A DNA stretch of 23,451 nucleotides from JBCCMB01 sp039026555. Its GTDB lineage: Bacteria; Pseudomonadota; Alphaproteobacteria; Caulobacterales; Hyphomonadaceae. This document shows positions 7,528-15,658 of the stretch, one piece after another. The DNA is taken from NCBI GenBank assembly GCA_039026555.1, contig JBCCMB010000032.1, forward strand, positions 1-23,451. The letters are read 5' to 3'. The notes beneath the pieces are model-generated. The model saw only the letters and a list, made by a program, of their open reading frames with translations, did not search any database and had not been told where the DNA came from. The position numbers and the translations under genes are program-made. Each line of letters opens with the position of its first letter. Within the stretch, counting starts at the first letter, position 1.

Positions 7528-8781
7528 ATGAAGCTGAAACATGCAATAACCGTCGCCGCCGCAGCCTTGTGCTTTCAGGCGCAGGCGCAGAATACAGCGC
7601 CCGCGACGGACGCCGCCCAACCGCTGGCTCTCGAAGGCGTCGCGGCGGTCGTAAATGATGAAGTGATCTCGTTCACCGACGTCAGAAATCGCGCCCAACT
7701 CATTTTGATCAGTTTCGGGGTTGAGGCCTCGCCGGAGGCGATTGCTCAGGCGCAAGCGCGGGCGATCGAATCGCTGATAGAAGAGCGCTTGCAGATGCAG
7801 GAAGCTGCAGAATACGAACTGGAAGTGTCGGAAGAAGACGTCACCCGCCAGGTAGCTGGCCTCGCCGCCCGAAACGGCATCGGACCAGATGAATTTTTAA
7901 ATAATCTCTGGGGCCAAGGCATCAATCCGGCGACCCTGCGCGACCAAGTGAAAGCAGACATTGCATGGCGTCGTCTCGTGGGAGGTCGTTTCGGGCAACG
8001 CGTTCGCGTCTCCGATTTGCAAATCGACGACGTGAAAGAGCGTATCTCAACGAATATGGGAAAAGATCAATATCGATTGTCGGAGATCTTTCTGCCCGCC
8101 GGCGATCCGGATACAAGAGCGCAAGCTCGCCAAGGCGCGATTGTGCTGCGCGAGCAAATCGAACAAGGAGCGCCTTTTCAACTTGTCGCTCAACAATTCT
8201 CGGCATCCTCGACAGCCAGCGCGGGAGGCGAGTTAGGCTGGGTCACCGGCGGCGAAGTCCGAGAAGAGATTGTCGCTGTGATTGAGGACCTGACGCCGCC
8301 GGCCATTTCCCCGCCGATTGAAACGCAAGACGGGTTTTATCTAATTGCAGTCATGGACAAGCGCGACCCGGTCGCCGAAGACGAAGGGACGGCGCTCCTA
8401 CGTCAGCTGATTTCGCGCAGTTCAAACGCGGCCGCGCTTGTGACCGAAGCTGCAGAAGCGGCGTCCGATTGCGACGGCGTCGAAGCTGCGGCTGACGCGG
8501 TTGACGGCGTTAGCGCGGTCAATCTCGGGGAAATCGCGCTTTCCGAACTGAACGACACGTTCAAACAAGCCGTTATGGCGACGGAGCCTGGCGCATCAAC
8601 GGAAGTGCTTGAGTTGCCATCCGGCGCGGCGCAGCTTTATGTCTGCGATAAATCACTCGGCGGCGCAGCCGTGCCGGATCGCGACGCTATTGAAGATCGC
8701 ATTTATGAACAGCAGCTCGCGATGCTGGCCGATCGTTATTTGAGAGACCTAAAGCGCGAAGCCACGATTATTCGTCGCTAA
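7528..8781 (+). CDS. surA: Periplasmic chaperone / peptidyl-prolyl isomerase SurA
   Basis: From ATG 7528 the protein has 417 residues and a short signal peptide, MKLKHAITVAAAALCFQAQA, with the cut after residue 20. An ATG at 7513 would add five residues and is also possible; 7438 is unlikely because the extra 30 residues look unlike a signal peptide. The N-terminal SurA domain starts at GVAAVVNDEVISFTDVRNRAQL (37-58), typical of the chaperone core. One parvulin domain is recognisable at about 180-279 (YRLSEIFL, FSASSTASAGGELGWV, IETQDGFYLIAV). The following region to about 375 looks like a second parvulin domain that has lost its motifs; it carries cysteines 315 and 373. A helix at 384-410 closes the chaperone fold. 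SurA escorts outer-membrane barrels, including LptD, whose gene is just upstream. Confidence 0.9.
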   Translation: MKLKHAITVAAAALCFQAQAQNTAPATDAAQPLALEGVAAVVNDEVISFTDVRNRAQLILISFGVEASPEAIAQAQARAIESLIEERLQMQEAAEYELEVSEEDVTRQVAGLAARNGIGPDEFLNNLWGQGINPATLRDQVKADIAWRRLVGGRFGQRVRVSDLQIDDVKERISTNMGKDQYRLSEIFLPAGDPDTRAQARQGAIVLREQIEQGAPFQLVAQQFSASSTASAGGELGWVTGGEVREEIVAVIEDLTPPAISPPIETQDGFYLIAVMDKRDPVAEDEGTALLRQLISRSSNAAALVTEAAEAASDCDGVEAAADAVDGVSAVNLGEIALSELNDTFKQAVMATEPGASTEVLELPSGAAQLYVCDKSLGGAAVPDRDAIEDRIYEQQLAMLADRYLRDLKREATIIRR

Positions 8782-8799
8782 CCAGACGAAGACGCATTT

Positions 8800-9789
8800 A
8801 TGACCCAACCGCTCGCCCTAACGCTTGGCGACCCCGCTGGCGTCGGGCCGATCATTGCAACGAGAGCATGGGAACAGCGCGACCAATTACAGCGCCCGTT
8901 TTTCCTTGTTGGCGACCTAGACCAAATTCGACGAGCCGGCGGTGATGCGACGGAAATCAAATCTCCGAGTGAGGCTGAGACCGTTTTCGAGCGGTCAATC
9001 CCCGTCTTTCACATCCCCTGCTCGCCCACGGATGCTGGGCGTCCGAATCCTCAAACTGCGCCGGCGATTATCTCCTGGATCGAAACCGCAGTCGCGCACG
9101 TGAACGCGGGCGAGGCCGCAGCGGTGGTCACCAATCCAATCAACAAAGCGCTGCTCTATGATCAAGGCTTCGATTTTCCGGGACATACGGAGTTTCTGGC
9201 GCATCTGCTTCAAGGCGACGCGGCCGCGCCGCAACGTCCCGTCATGATGCTGGTCGGTGGCGGTTTGCGCGTCGCTCTGGCCACCATTCATATGCCGCTC
9301 GCGGGCGCAGCTAAGCGCATCTCGCGCGACTTGTTGGTCGAGGTCGGTCAGATCGTTGCGACCGACCTTAGACAGAATTTTGGCGTCGCTGCGCCTCGAC
9401 TTGCGTTCGCCGGGCTCAACCCGCACGCAGGGGAAGGCGGCGCTTTGGGGCGCGAAGAGATCGAAATCATCAATCCGGCCGCCGAGGCTCTTCGAAGCAA
9501 CGGCGTAAACATTTCGGACGCCCAACCCGGCGATACGGTTTTTCACCATGCTCGCGAAGGCGCGTTCGATGCGGTGATCGCCATGTATCACGACCAAGGG
9601 CTTATCCCTGTCAAAACGTTGGACTTCTGGCGGGGGGTAAATGTCACGCTGGGATTGCCGATCATCCGCACCTCGCCGGACCATGGCACTGGCTATGACG
9701 CCGCCGCAAAACGCGATGCGCGGCCCGACAGCCTCATCGCCGCGCTCAACCTCGCCTCAGATATGGCGGAGAGACGCAGTGCGGCATGA
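8800..9789 (+). CDS. pdxA: 4-hydroxythreonine-4-phosphate dehydrogenase
   Basis: A 329-residue cytoplasmic enzyme of vitamin B6 synthesis that oxidises 4-phosphohydroxy-threonine with NAD(P); the product is used by PdxJ to make pyridoxine phosphate. The N-terminus LALTLGDPAGVGP is diagnostic. The three metal-binding histidines of the family are at 164 (ATIHMPL), 209 (GLNPHAGE) and 264 (MYHDQGLIPVK), matching the E. coli spacing. TNPINKALL (111-119) and GHTEFLAHL (128-136) are further conserved blocks. It starts 18 bases after surA and its stop overlaps the rsmA start as ATGA. The link of pdxA to rsmA and surA is common in proteobacteria and reflects an old operon rather than a shared pathway. 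Confidence 0.97.
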   Translation: MTQPLALTLGDPAGVGPIIATRAWEQRDQLQRPFFLVGDLDQIRRAGGDATEIKSPSEAETVFERSIPVFHIPCSPTDAGRPNPQTAPAIISWIETAVAHVNAGEAAAVVTNPINKALLYDQGFDFPGHTEFLAHLLQGDAAAPQRPVMMLVGGGLRVALATIHMPLAGAAKRISRDLLVEVGQIVATDLRQNFGVAAPRLAFAGLNPHAGEGGALGREEIEIINPAAEALRSNGVNISDAQPGDTVFHHAREGAFDAVIAMYHDQGLIPVKTLDFWRGVNVTLGLPIIRTSPDHGTGYDAAAKRDARPDSLIAALNLASDMAERRSAA

Positions 9790-10631
9790 CGAAAGAAATT
9801 GCGGATAGAGCGCTGACAAACGCCCGCGCGAACAAATCGCTCGGCCAGCATTTTTTGTTCGATCCGAACATTTTGGCGCGCGCCGCGGGCGCCGCCGGGC
9901 CGGTCGACGGCCGCACGGTGATCGAGGTCGGGCCCGGCCCCGGCGGGCTTACCGCGGCTCTGCTCAAAGCTGGCGCAAAGCGTGTTATCGCCATTGAAGC
10001 CGACCCGCGCTTCGCCGAGGCGCTAGCCGATTGGCCGGAGGCTGGCGACCGTTTGCATGTCACGCAGGCGGATGCCCGCAAAACCGACTGGCGCGCTTTG
10101 ATCAAGGACGCTGGGGGCGACGAGCCTGCGATGATCATCGCTAATTTGCCCTACAATGTCGGCACGCCTTTGCTGGTCGATTGGCTGAAAGCCGGTGACT
10201 GGCGCGGTGAGATGGCGTTGATGTTTCAGCTTGAAGTCGCGGAACGCATCTGCGCCGCGCCGGGCGACAAGCATTACGGCCGGCTCGCCGTTCTCGCGCA
10301 GGCCGTCACACGCCCGCATATCGCTTTCACCCTGCCGCCGGGCGCGTTTAAGCCGCCGCCCAAAGTGGCGTCCGCCGTCGTGACGCTGCAGCCCCTGTCG
10401 CACGCAGAGCGCTATCACGACCTTAGCAAGATCGAACGGGTCGCCGCCGCCGCCTTTGGGCAGCGTCGAAAAATGCTGCGCGCAAGTTTGAAAAGCCTGG
10501 TCGCGGGCGGACATATCTCAGCGGAGGCGCTTTTAGAAAGTGTGGGGATTGATCCAACCCGACGTGCGGAAACCCTCAGTCAGGAAGAATTTCGCGCGCT
10601 CGCAGATGCTTGGACGGCCAAATCTGCTTAA
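9786..10631 (+). CDS. rsmA: 16S rRNA adenine dimethyltransferase (KsgA)
   Basis: A 281-residue SAM-dependent enzyme that dimethylates two adjacent adenines in the 3' end hairpin of 16S rRNA during late 30S assembly; loss of this step gives kasugamycin resistance in other bacteria. The N-terminal NKSLGQHFLFD (16-26) is the family opening. The SAM-binding motif I is VIEVGPGPGGLTAAL (45-59), the acidic motif II is IAIEADPRFA (68-77), and the catalytic motif IV is NLPYNVGTPLL (120-130). The C-terminal helical domain includes FGQRRKMLRASLK. The ATG overlaps the pdxA stop by 4 bases. The TAA stop at 10629-10631 directly abuts the stop of gmk on the other strand. Confidence 0.97.
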   Translation: MTKEIADRALTNARANKSLGQHFLFDPNILARAAGAAGPVDGRTVIEVGPGPGGLTAALLKAGAKRVIAIEADPRFAEALADWPEAGDRLHVTQADARKTDWRALIKDAGGDEPAMIIANLPYNVGTPLLVDWLKAGDWRGEMALMFQLEVAERICAAPGDKHYGRLAVLAQAVTRPHIAFTLPPGAFKPPPKVASAVVTLQPLSHAERYHDLSKIERVAAAAFGQRRKMLRASLKSLVAGGHISAEALLESVGIDPTRRAETLSQEEFRALADAWTAKSA

Positions 10632-11291
10632 CTAAGCGCCGACCTTAGCGGCGACCGCCTCAGCGTCATCAAGCAATTTATCGACACGCGCGCCTAGGCT
10701 GGGCAAACGACGACGCGAGCGTTCGGAGATCAAAATCGCTCGCAGCTCCTCATAGGCTTCATCAATGTCGTCATTGACGATCGCATAATCGTATTCGCCC
10801 CATCGGCGGATATCGCGCGCGGCGCCGGCCAAACGCTTTGCGACGCCGATATCGGTCGCGCCCGGTCTGCCTTCGAGACGCGCCTGCAATTCTGGAATTG
10901 AGGGCGGCAGCACAAACACGGAGGCCACATCGCCGGGCATGGCCTGCTTCATTGCGCGCGCGCCCTGCCAGTCGACGTCAAACACAACATCAATTCCGGC
11001 CCGCAAATGCGCTTCAACCTGCCCGCGCGGCGTGCCGTAATAATGCTCGTGCACTAGAGCCCATTCGAGAAATTCGTCGCCGGCGATCATCGATTGGAAA
11101 CCGGCCTTGTCTTTAAAGTGGTAGTGAACGCCGTCCGCTTCATCGGGGCGGATGTCGCGCGTGGTGGCGGAGATGGACAAGACCGCATCGTCCATCTCTT
11201 CCAAGATACGCCGGCACAAAGTGGTCTTTCCGGCGCCAGACGGGCTGGACACCACCAGCATAACGCCCCGGCGTTCATGGCTATTCGACAT
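10632..11291 (-). CDS. gmk: Guanylate kinase
   Basis: A 219-residue kinase that converts GMP to GDP with ATP. The P-loop is SPSGAGKT (16-23). The GMP-binding stretch SISATTRDIRPDEADGVHYHF (40-60) is conserved across the family, and VFDVDWQGARAM is the Walker B region that follows. The lid arginines lie in the RRWGEYDYAIVNDD region. The ATG at 11291 overlaps the end of yicC by 11 bases, so the gene is the last of the minus-strand fab-mltG-yicC-gmk run. It converges with rsmA with no intervening base and no visible terminator, so transcripts from both sides probably overlap. Confidence 0.97.
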   Translation of the reverse strand: MSNSHERRGVMLVVSSPSGAGKTTLCRRILEEMDDAVLSISATTRDIRPDEADGVHYHFKDKAGFQSMIAGDEFLEWALVHEHYYGTPRGQVEAHLRAGIDVVFDVDWQGARAMKQAMPGDVASVFVLPPSIPELQARLEGRPGATDIGVAKRLAGAARDIRRWGEYDYAIVNDDIDEAYEELRAILISERSRRRLPSLGARVDKLLDDAEAVAAKVGA

Positions 11292-12162
11292 TTTGAACCT
11301 GCTCCCGGAATTGATCGACCGCCGCTTTCAGCGCCAAGCCCGCCTGGGTCAGCTCTAAGCTTGCGGACTTCGAGCACAAAGTGTTGGCCTCCCGGTTAAG
11401 CTCTTGTGAGAGAAAGTCCAGCTTTCGCCCCATCGGGCCCTCGCCCGCCAGAATGGCCCGGCCGCTGGCAATATGAGCCGCCAAACGATCGAGCTCTTCG
11501 CGAACATCCGCCTTGGCGGCGAACACCGCCGCTTCTTGTGCGATTCGATCTTCGGTAAGCCCTACATCATCGCCGGATAAGTCCTGGATACGCTGTACAA
11601 AGCGATCCCGCACCAATTGAGGCTGCGTCCCGGCGGCTTCGGCAGCTGTTTTGGCGCTTGTCTCCATGTCGTCCAGCGCGCGATTGAGGACGACCACGAT
11701 AGCGGCGCCTTCATCGGCGCGGGCGGAGTTCAGCGCCTCCAGAGCCTCTTGCAGGCCCTTTAGAAGCGCCTCTGCTTCCTTATCGCTTAACCGGAGCTGC
11801 ATGCGTCCTTGAGACCGCATGACGCCGCGCAGCGACAGCAAACCGTCCATCTGCGGCGGCGCGACACCGGCCGAACGCCAATTTCGGCCCGTTCGCGCAA
11901 GCTTCGCTAAGCTGCGCGTGTCGATCTGAACGCTTGCGTCGTCCGATTGCGTCTCGATCTGAAGCTGGACTTGAAAATTGCCGCGCTTGAAGCGGGATTT
12001 CACCAGTTTGCGCGCTTCAAAATCGATCGCATCAAAGCCGGAGGGCGAGGTTAGGCGCACATCCAACCCCTTACCGTTGACGCTGCGCGCTTCCCAAACC
12101 CAATCGCCCCAGGGCGCCGAACCTTCGGCTCGGCCAAACCCCGTCATACCCATCGCCGTCAT
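11281..12162 (-). CDS. yicC: YicC family endoribonuclease
   Basis: A 293-residue member of the YicC/YloC family. Family members have been described as endoribonucleases or as factors affecting small-RNA turnover; the role here is inferred. The N-terminal MTGFGRAEG with WEARSVNGKGLDVRL is the YicC_N domain start. The C-terminal block from 245 to the end (GRKLDFLSQELNREANT, then FREQVQNVE) is the DUF1732 signature. The start at 12162 has GGGAGG four bases upstream; an ATG at 12153 is an alternative. The open frame continues up to 12612 but that part is a shadow of mltG. The last 11 bases overlap the gmk start. The yicC-gmk pair is common in many bacteria. Confidence 0.93.
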   Translation of the reverse strand: MTAMGMTGFGRAEGSAPWGDWVWEARSVNGKGLDVRLTSPSGFDAIDFEARKLVKSRFKRGNFQVQLQIETQSDDASVQIDTRSLAKLARTGRNWRSAGVAPPQMDGLLSLRGVMRSQGRMQLRLSDKEAEALLKGLQEALEALNSARADEGAAIVVVLNRALDDMETSAKTAAEAAGTQPQLVRDRFVQRIQDLSGDDVGLTEDRIAQEAAVFAAKADVREELDRLAAHIASGRAILAGEGPMGRKLDFLSQELNREANTLCSKSASLELTQAGLALKAAVDQFREQVQNVE

Positions 12163-12190
12163 ACGGCCTCCCAGCCTTAAGGCCCCAGCA

Positions 12191-13231
12191 CTATTGCCGC
12201 CGCGCCGCTTCGATTTTTCGCCAATTGGCGACATTTCGGCGGTGTTCTGCATACGTCGTCGCAAACGCGTGCCCGCCGGTGCCGTCCGCCACGAAAAAGA
12301 GGTCATTGGTCTGTGGCGGATCGAGCACCGCAGCGATTGCGTCGCGTCCGGGATTACAAATCGGCGTCGGCGGCAGCCCATCGATTTGATACGTGTTGTA
12401 AGGCGTTTTCCGATCAATCTCGCTGCGACGAAGACCTCGTCCGAGAGGCTCGCCTTGGGAAATGCCGTATATGATCGTCGGATCGCTCTCCAGCCGCATT
12501 GGACGGCGTAGGCGATTGACGAAGACCGCAGCCACGCGTGGGCGCTCTTCGGCCATGCCCGTTTCCTTTTCCACGATAGAGGCGAGGATGACCGCATCTT
12601 CCGGCGTATCAATCGGCAGGCCAGGTTGGCGCGACGCCCACAATTCCTCCACCACTTCCTGCTTGGCGCGGATCATCCGGGACACCATGGCCTCACGCGT
12701 CTCGCCGCGCGGCACCAAATAGGTGTCGGGTAAGAGGACGCCCTCAGCCGGCGTCACCTCGGGCAAATCGCCGGTGAGAACTTCAGAAGCCTCCAGCCGG
12801 CGCATAATCATGGCGCTGGTCAGGCCTTCAGGGATGGTGATGGGATAGAGAACCGCTTTGCCTTCGCGCAGGATCTCTAAAATCTCTTTCAGGCTAGCGC
12901 CGGACGGGACCGCATATTCCCCAGCCTTGAGATCTGTCTCAACGTCCAACACGCGCGCGGCGAGGCGAAACCTAAAGGGGTCTTCAATGGCGCCGGCCTC
13001 TGCCAACGTATCCGCCATGCGACGCACACTCGCGCCCGCAGGCACAACCACATTCCGTGCTTCGCCGTCTGCTGTGGATGGACCCGCCGCCATATATTGC
13101 TGCTGAGCGTAGTAAGCGCCGCCAAGCGCGGCTGCGCCCACGAGAAACGCGGCGATGATGAACAAACGCAAAAACATACCGAACACACCGATGCGAGCAC
13201 GCCCCGGCGCAGGATCGCCAGCATCGCTCAT
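12191..13231 (-). CDS. mltG: Endolytic peptidoglycan transglycosylase MltG
   Basis: A 346-residue inner-membrane enzyme that cleaves nascent glycan strands and so limits their length. A short charged N-terminus is followed by one membrane helix (about 19-40) and a periplasmic part. A LysM-like subdomain holds the GASVRRMADTLAEAGAI pattern. The catalytic YceG domain carries ILASIVEKETG, in which E221 matches the catalytic glutamate of E. coli MltG. Downstream, RLESDPTIIYG and YNTYQIDGLPPTPICNPG are strongly conserved. The ATG at 13231 lies 4 bases after the fabF stop and lacks a clear ribosome site, which points to translational coupling. The 28-base gap to yicC holds nothing notable. Placement after fabF links cell-wall growth to fatty acid synthesis in one transcript (inference). 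Confidence 0.95.
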   Translation of the reverse strand: MSDAGDPAPGRARIGVFGMFLRLFIIAAFLVGAAALGGAYYAQQQYMAAGPSTADGEARNVVVPAGASVRRMADTLAEAGAIEDPFRFRLAARVLDVETDLKAGEYAVPSGASLKEILEILREGKAVLYPITIPEGLTSAMIMRRLEASEVLTGDLPEVTPAEGVLLPDTYLVPRGETREAMVSRMIRAKQEVVEELWASRQPGLPIDTPEDAVILASIVEKETGMAEERPRVAAVFVNRLRRPMRLESDPTIIYGISQGEPLGRGLRRSEIDRKTPYNTYQIDGLPPTPICNPGRDAIAAVLDPPQTNDLFFVADGTGGHAFATTYAEHRRNVANWRKIEAARRQ

Positions 13232-13235
13232 CGGG

Positions 13236-14522
13236 TCAATCGACCTGTTGCAAAACCAAAGCTGCGTTGGTGCCGCCAAAGCCGAAGGAATTGGACATGG
13301 CAGCCCGAACTTCGCGCTTCACCGCCGTGTGCGGCGTGAGGTCGATCGGGCTGTCGAAGGACGGATTGTCCAAATTCAAGGTCGGCGGCACGATATCGTC
13401 GCGGATCGATAAGGCGCAGAACGCCGCCTCTACTGCGCCGGCGGCGCCGAGCAGATGCCCGATGGCGGATTTCGTCGACGACAAATTGGCCGACGCGGAG
13501 GCGTTACCCAACACGCGCGCCACTGCGCGCACCTCGGTCTCGTCGCCCGCAGGCGTGGAGGTGCCGTGTGCATTGACGTAATCAATATCCGACGGCTGTA
13601 ACCCAGAACGATCTAGCGCCATGCGCATCGCGCGTTCGCCGCCATTTCCGCTCTCGTCCGGAGACGTGATGTGGAAAGCGTCGCCAGAGAGGCCATAGCC
13701 CATAACTTCGGCGTAAATCTTCGCGCCGCGCGCTTTAGCATGCTCGTATTCTTCCAGCACCAATACGCCTGCGCCTTCGCCCATTACAAAGCCGTCGCGA
13801 TCCGTATCATAGGGACGCGAGCCTTTGGTCGGCGCATCATTGAAGCTGGTGGACATCGCACGACACGCGATGAAACCTGCAATACCGATCCGACAAATCG
13901 CCGCTTCCGCGCCTCCGGCGACCATAACGTCCGCGTCTCCAAACTGAATGAGACGCGCGCTATCGCCGATGGCGTGTGCGCCTGTGGCGCATGCTGTTAC
14001 GACAGAATGATTAGGGCCCTTAAGGCCGTATTTGATGGAAACTTGCCCGGACACCAGATTAATCAGCGCGCTGGGAATGAAAAAGGGGCTGATCTTTCTC
14101 GGGCCCTTTTCGTGCAGCGTAATCGCGGTATCCGCGATGGTGGACAAACCGCCAATCCCGGACCCGATCAGCACGCCCGAACGGTATTTTTGTTCATCGG
14201 TTTCGGGAATCCACCCAGAATCCGCCATCGCCTCGTCGGCGGCGGCGATGCCGTAAAGGATGAACTCGTCGATGCGTCTCCGCTCTTTGGCGGACACGAT
14301 GCTGTCCGGATCAAAAGCGGCCGGATCATCCTCCGAACCGCCGCCGCGTCCATCTGCGTTCCACGGCACCTGGCAAGCGATCTGGCAAGACAGATCATCC
14401 GCATCGAACAGATCGATTTTTCCCGCGCCGGACCGGCCTTCGATCAAACGCTCCCAACTTGCCTCTCGCCCGTGAGCAAGAGGCGTTGTGAGGCCAATAC
14501 CGGTGATAACGACGCGGCGCAT
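13236..14522 (-). CDS. fabF: Beta-ketoacyl-ACP synthase II
   Basis: A 428-residue condensing enzyme that extends acyl-ACP by two carbons using malonyl-ACP. The start MRRVVITGIGLTTPLA is typical. The catalytic triad is complete: C178 in VTACATG, H319 in NAHGTST and H356 in KSAIGHLLGAAG (with K351). The C-terminal NSFGFGGTNA is the glycine-rich loop. A longer loop at about 56-75, rich in glycine and acidic residues, precedes the usual KERRRIDEFI segment; longer loops here are seen in alphaproteobacterial FabF as far as I recall. It lies 15 bases after acpP and 4 bases before mltG. Confidence 0.97.
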   Translation of the reverse strand: MRRVVITGIGLTTPLAHGREASWERLIEGRSGAGKIDLFDADDLSCQIACQVPWNADGRGGGSEDDPAAFDPDSIVSAKERRRIDEFILYGIAAADEAMADSGWIPETDEQKYRSGVLIGSGIGGLSTIADTAITLHEKGPRKISPFFIPSALINLVSGQVSIKYGLKGPNHSVVTACATGAHAIGDSARLIQFGDADVMVAGGAEAAICRIGIAGFIACRAMSTSFNDAPTKGSRPYDTDRDGFVMGEGAGVLVLEEYEHAKARGAKIYAEVMGYGLSGDAFHITSPDESGNGGERAMRMALDRSGLQPSDIDYVNAHGTSTPAGDETEVRAVARVLGNASASANLSSTKSAIGHLLGAAGAVEAAFCALSIRDDIVPPTLNLDNPSFDSPIDLTPHTAVKREVRAAMSNSFGFGGTNAALVLQQVD

Positions 14523-14537
14523 GGGCGCAAGCGGCCG

Positions 14538-14771
14538 TTAGACGCGTTCGTTGATGAATTTCACGGCGTCGCCGACCGTACCGATCTGCTCTTGGACATC
14601 GTCGGGAATTTCGATGCCGAACTCTTCTTCGAACGCCATAACCAATTCAACCAGATCCAAGGAATCCGCGCCGAGATCGTCGATGAAGCTAGCGTTCTCC
14701 GCCACCTTGTCAGCGTCCACCTCCAGGCGCTCGACCACGATTTTCTTCACGCGTTCGATAACGTCGGACAT
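14538..14771 (-). CDS. acpP: Acyl carrier protein
   Basis: A 77-residue acidic carrier that holds growing acyl chains on a phosphopantetheine arm. The attachment serine is S37 in DLGADSLDLVEL. Helices and acidic surface (FEEEFGIEIPDD) are standard. The ATG at 14771 has GAGAGGG 6 bases upstream; an in-frame ATG at 14786 would add five residues and lose that ribosome site. The 134-base gap to fabG upstream is longer than its neighbours in this run, so acpP may have an added promoter, as is usual for such a highly expressed gene. Confidence 0.98.
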   Translation of the reverse strand: MSDVIERVKKIVVERLEVDADKVAENASFIDDLGADSLDLVELVMAFEEEFGIEIPDDVQEQIGTVGDAVKFINERV

Positions 14772-14905
14772 GCTTAACCCTCTCAATTGTCTTTGGCTTT
14801 ACGGTATTGGTCCGAAAGCCCTCGTTGCGGCGCGGTAACACACCAGGTTTTTTTTGGCCATAGCCAGGACCGCCTTTGCAAGCGGCGAACCCCGTCCAAG
14901 CCGGC
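14772..14905 (-). promoter_or_regulatory. Leader region of acpP
   Basis: A 134-base gap within the fab operon. It contains a strong ribosome site (14778-14784) and a run of eight A residues on the minus strand (14848-14855). A small hairpin TGGC-TATG-GCCA precedes the A run, but a terminator on this strand would need T residues after it. A separate acpP promoter is likely but I could not pick hexamers with confidence. Confidence 0.3.
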
Positions 14906-15646
14906 TTAAATCATCGCCATTCCGCCATTTATGTGAAGCGTTTGACCCGTCACATAAGCAGCTTCGTCGGACGCCAGATAGGCGACGGCGGCGGCGATGT
15001 CAGCCCCCTGCCCCAAACGACCCGCAGGGATTGCGCCTAACAACGCCTCTTTTTGCGCATCCGGCAGATCATTCGTCATTGGGGATTCGATGAAGCCCGG
15101 CGCCACGCAATTGACGGTGATGTTCCGGCTGGCGACTTCCTGAGCTAAGGATTTTGTGAACCCGATCATTCCCGCCTTAGACGCCGCATAATTCGTTTGG
15201 CCAGGATTACCAGTGACGCCGACGACGGATGTGATCCCAACAATGCGCCCGCTGCGACGTTTCATCATGCCCCGCATCGCTGCTTTCGCCAGCCGGAAGT
15301 AAGCGCCGAGATTGACGGCGAGCACCGTGTCCCAATCTTCTTCTTTCATTCGCATCAGCAGACCGTCGCGCGTGAGGCCCGCGTTAGATACGAGAATGTC
15401 TAAACCGCCGCCTAGCGCCTCTTCCGCTACGCCGATTAAGCCGGATGTTTCTTCCGAATCCGAAAGGTTGCACGGCGTCACCACAGCGTTGGCGCCGATT
15501 TCGGAGGCGACGGCCTCAAGCGCCTCTCTGCGGGTGCCCGACAAAGCGACTTTGGCGCCGCGATTAGCCAGCGCCTTGGCGATCGGACCGCCAATCCCCC
15601 CCGATGCGCCGGTCACAAGAGCTGTTTTTCCTGCTAAATCAAACAT
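14906..15646 (-). CDS. fabG: 3-oxoacyl-ACP reductase
   Basis: A 246-residue short-chain dehydrogenase that reduces 3-oxoacyl-ACP with NADPH, the second step of the elongation cycle. The cofactor motif is TGASGGIGG (12-20). NAG is at 88-90, N112 completes the tetrad, and the catalytic residues are S140 (GITSVVG), Y153 and K157 (YAASK). The C-terminus ends with YVTGQTLHINGGMAM, the family ending. It starts 12 bases after the fabD stop. The context between fabD and acpP makes FabG more certain than any other SDR. Confidence 0.98.
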   Translation of the reverse strand: MFDLAGKTALVTGASGGIGGPIAKALANRGAKVALSGTRREALEAVASEIGANAVVTPCNLSDSEETSGLIGVAEEALGGGLDILVSNAGLTRDGLLMRMKEEDWDTVLAVNLGAYFRLAKAAMRGMMKRRSGRIVGITSVVGVTGNPGQTNYAASKAGMIGFTKSLAQEVASRNITVNCVAPGFIESPMTNDLPDAQKEALLGAIPAGRLGQGADIAAAVAYLASDEAAYVTGQTLHINGGMAMI

Positions 15647-15658
15647 GTCGTTCGCTCC

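Noticed and set aside
9996..10520. Long antisense frames opposite rsmA, pdxA, alr and fabD
   Set aside because: High GC coding sequence with strong third-position bias creates long open antisense frames; none shows a recognisable family and all lie opposite well-supported genes.
12163..12612. Extension of the yicC frame upstream
   Set aside because: It lies on the same strand as mltG in another frame, covers the conserved MltG C-terminus and has no YicC similarity.
14830..14870. T8 tract next to a small hairpin upstream of acpP, as a terminator
   Set aside because: On the minus strand the run is A, not T, after the hairpin; on the plus strand the T run comes before it. Neither orientation makes an intrinsic terminator.
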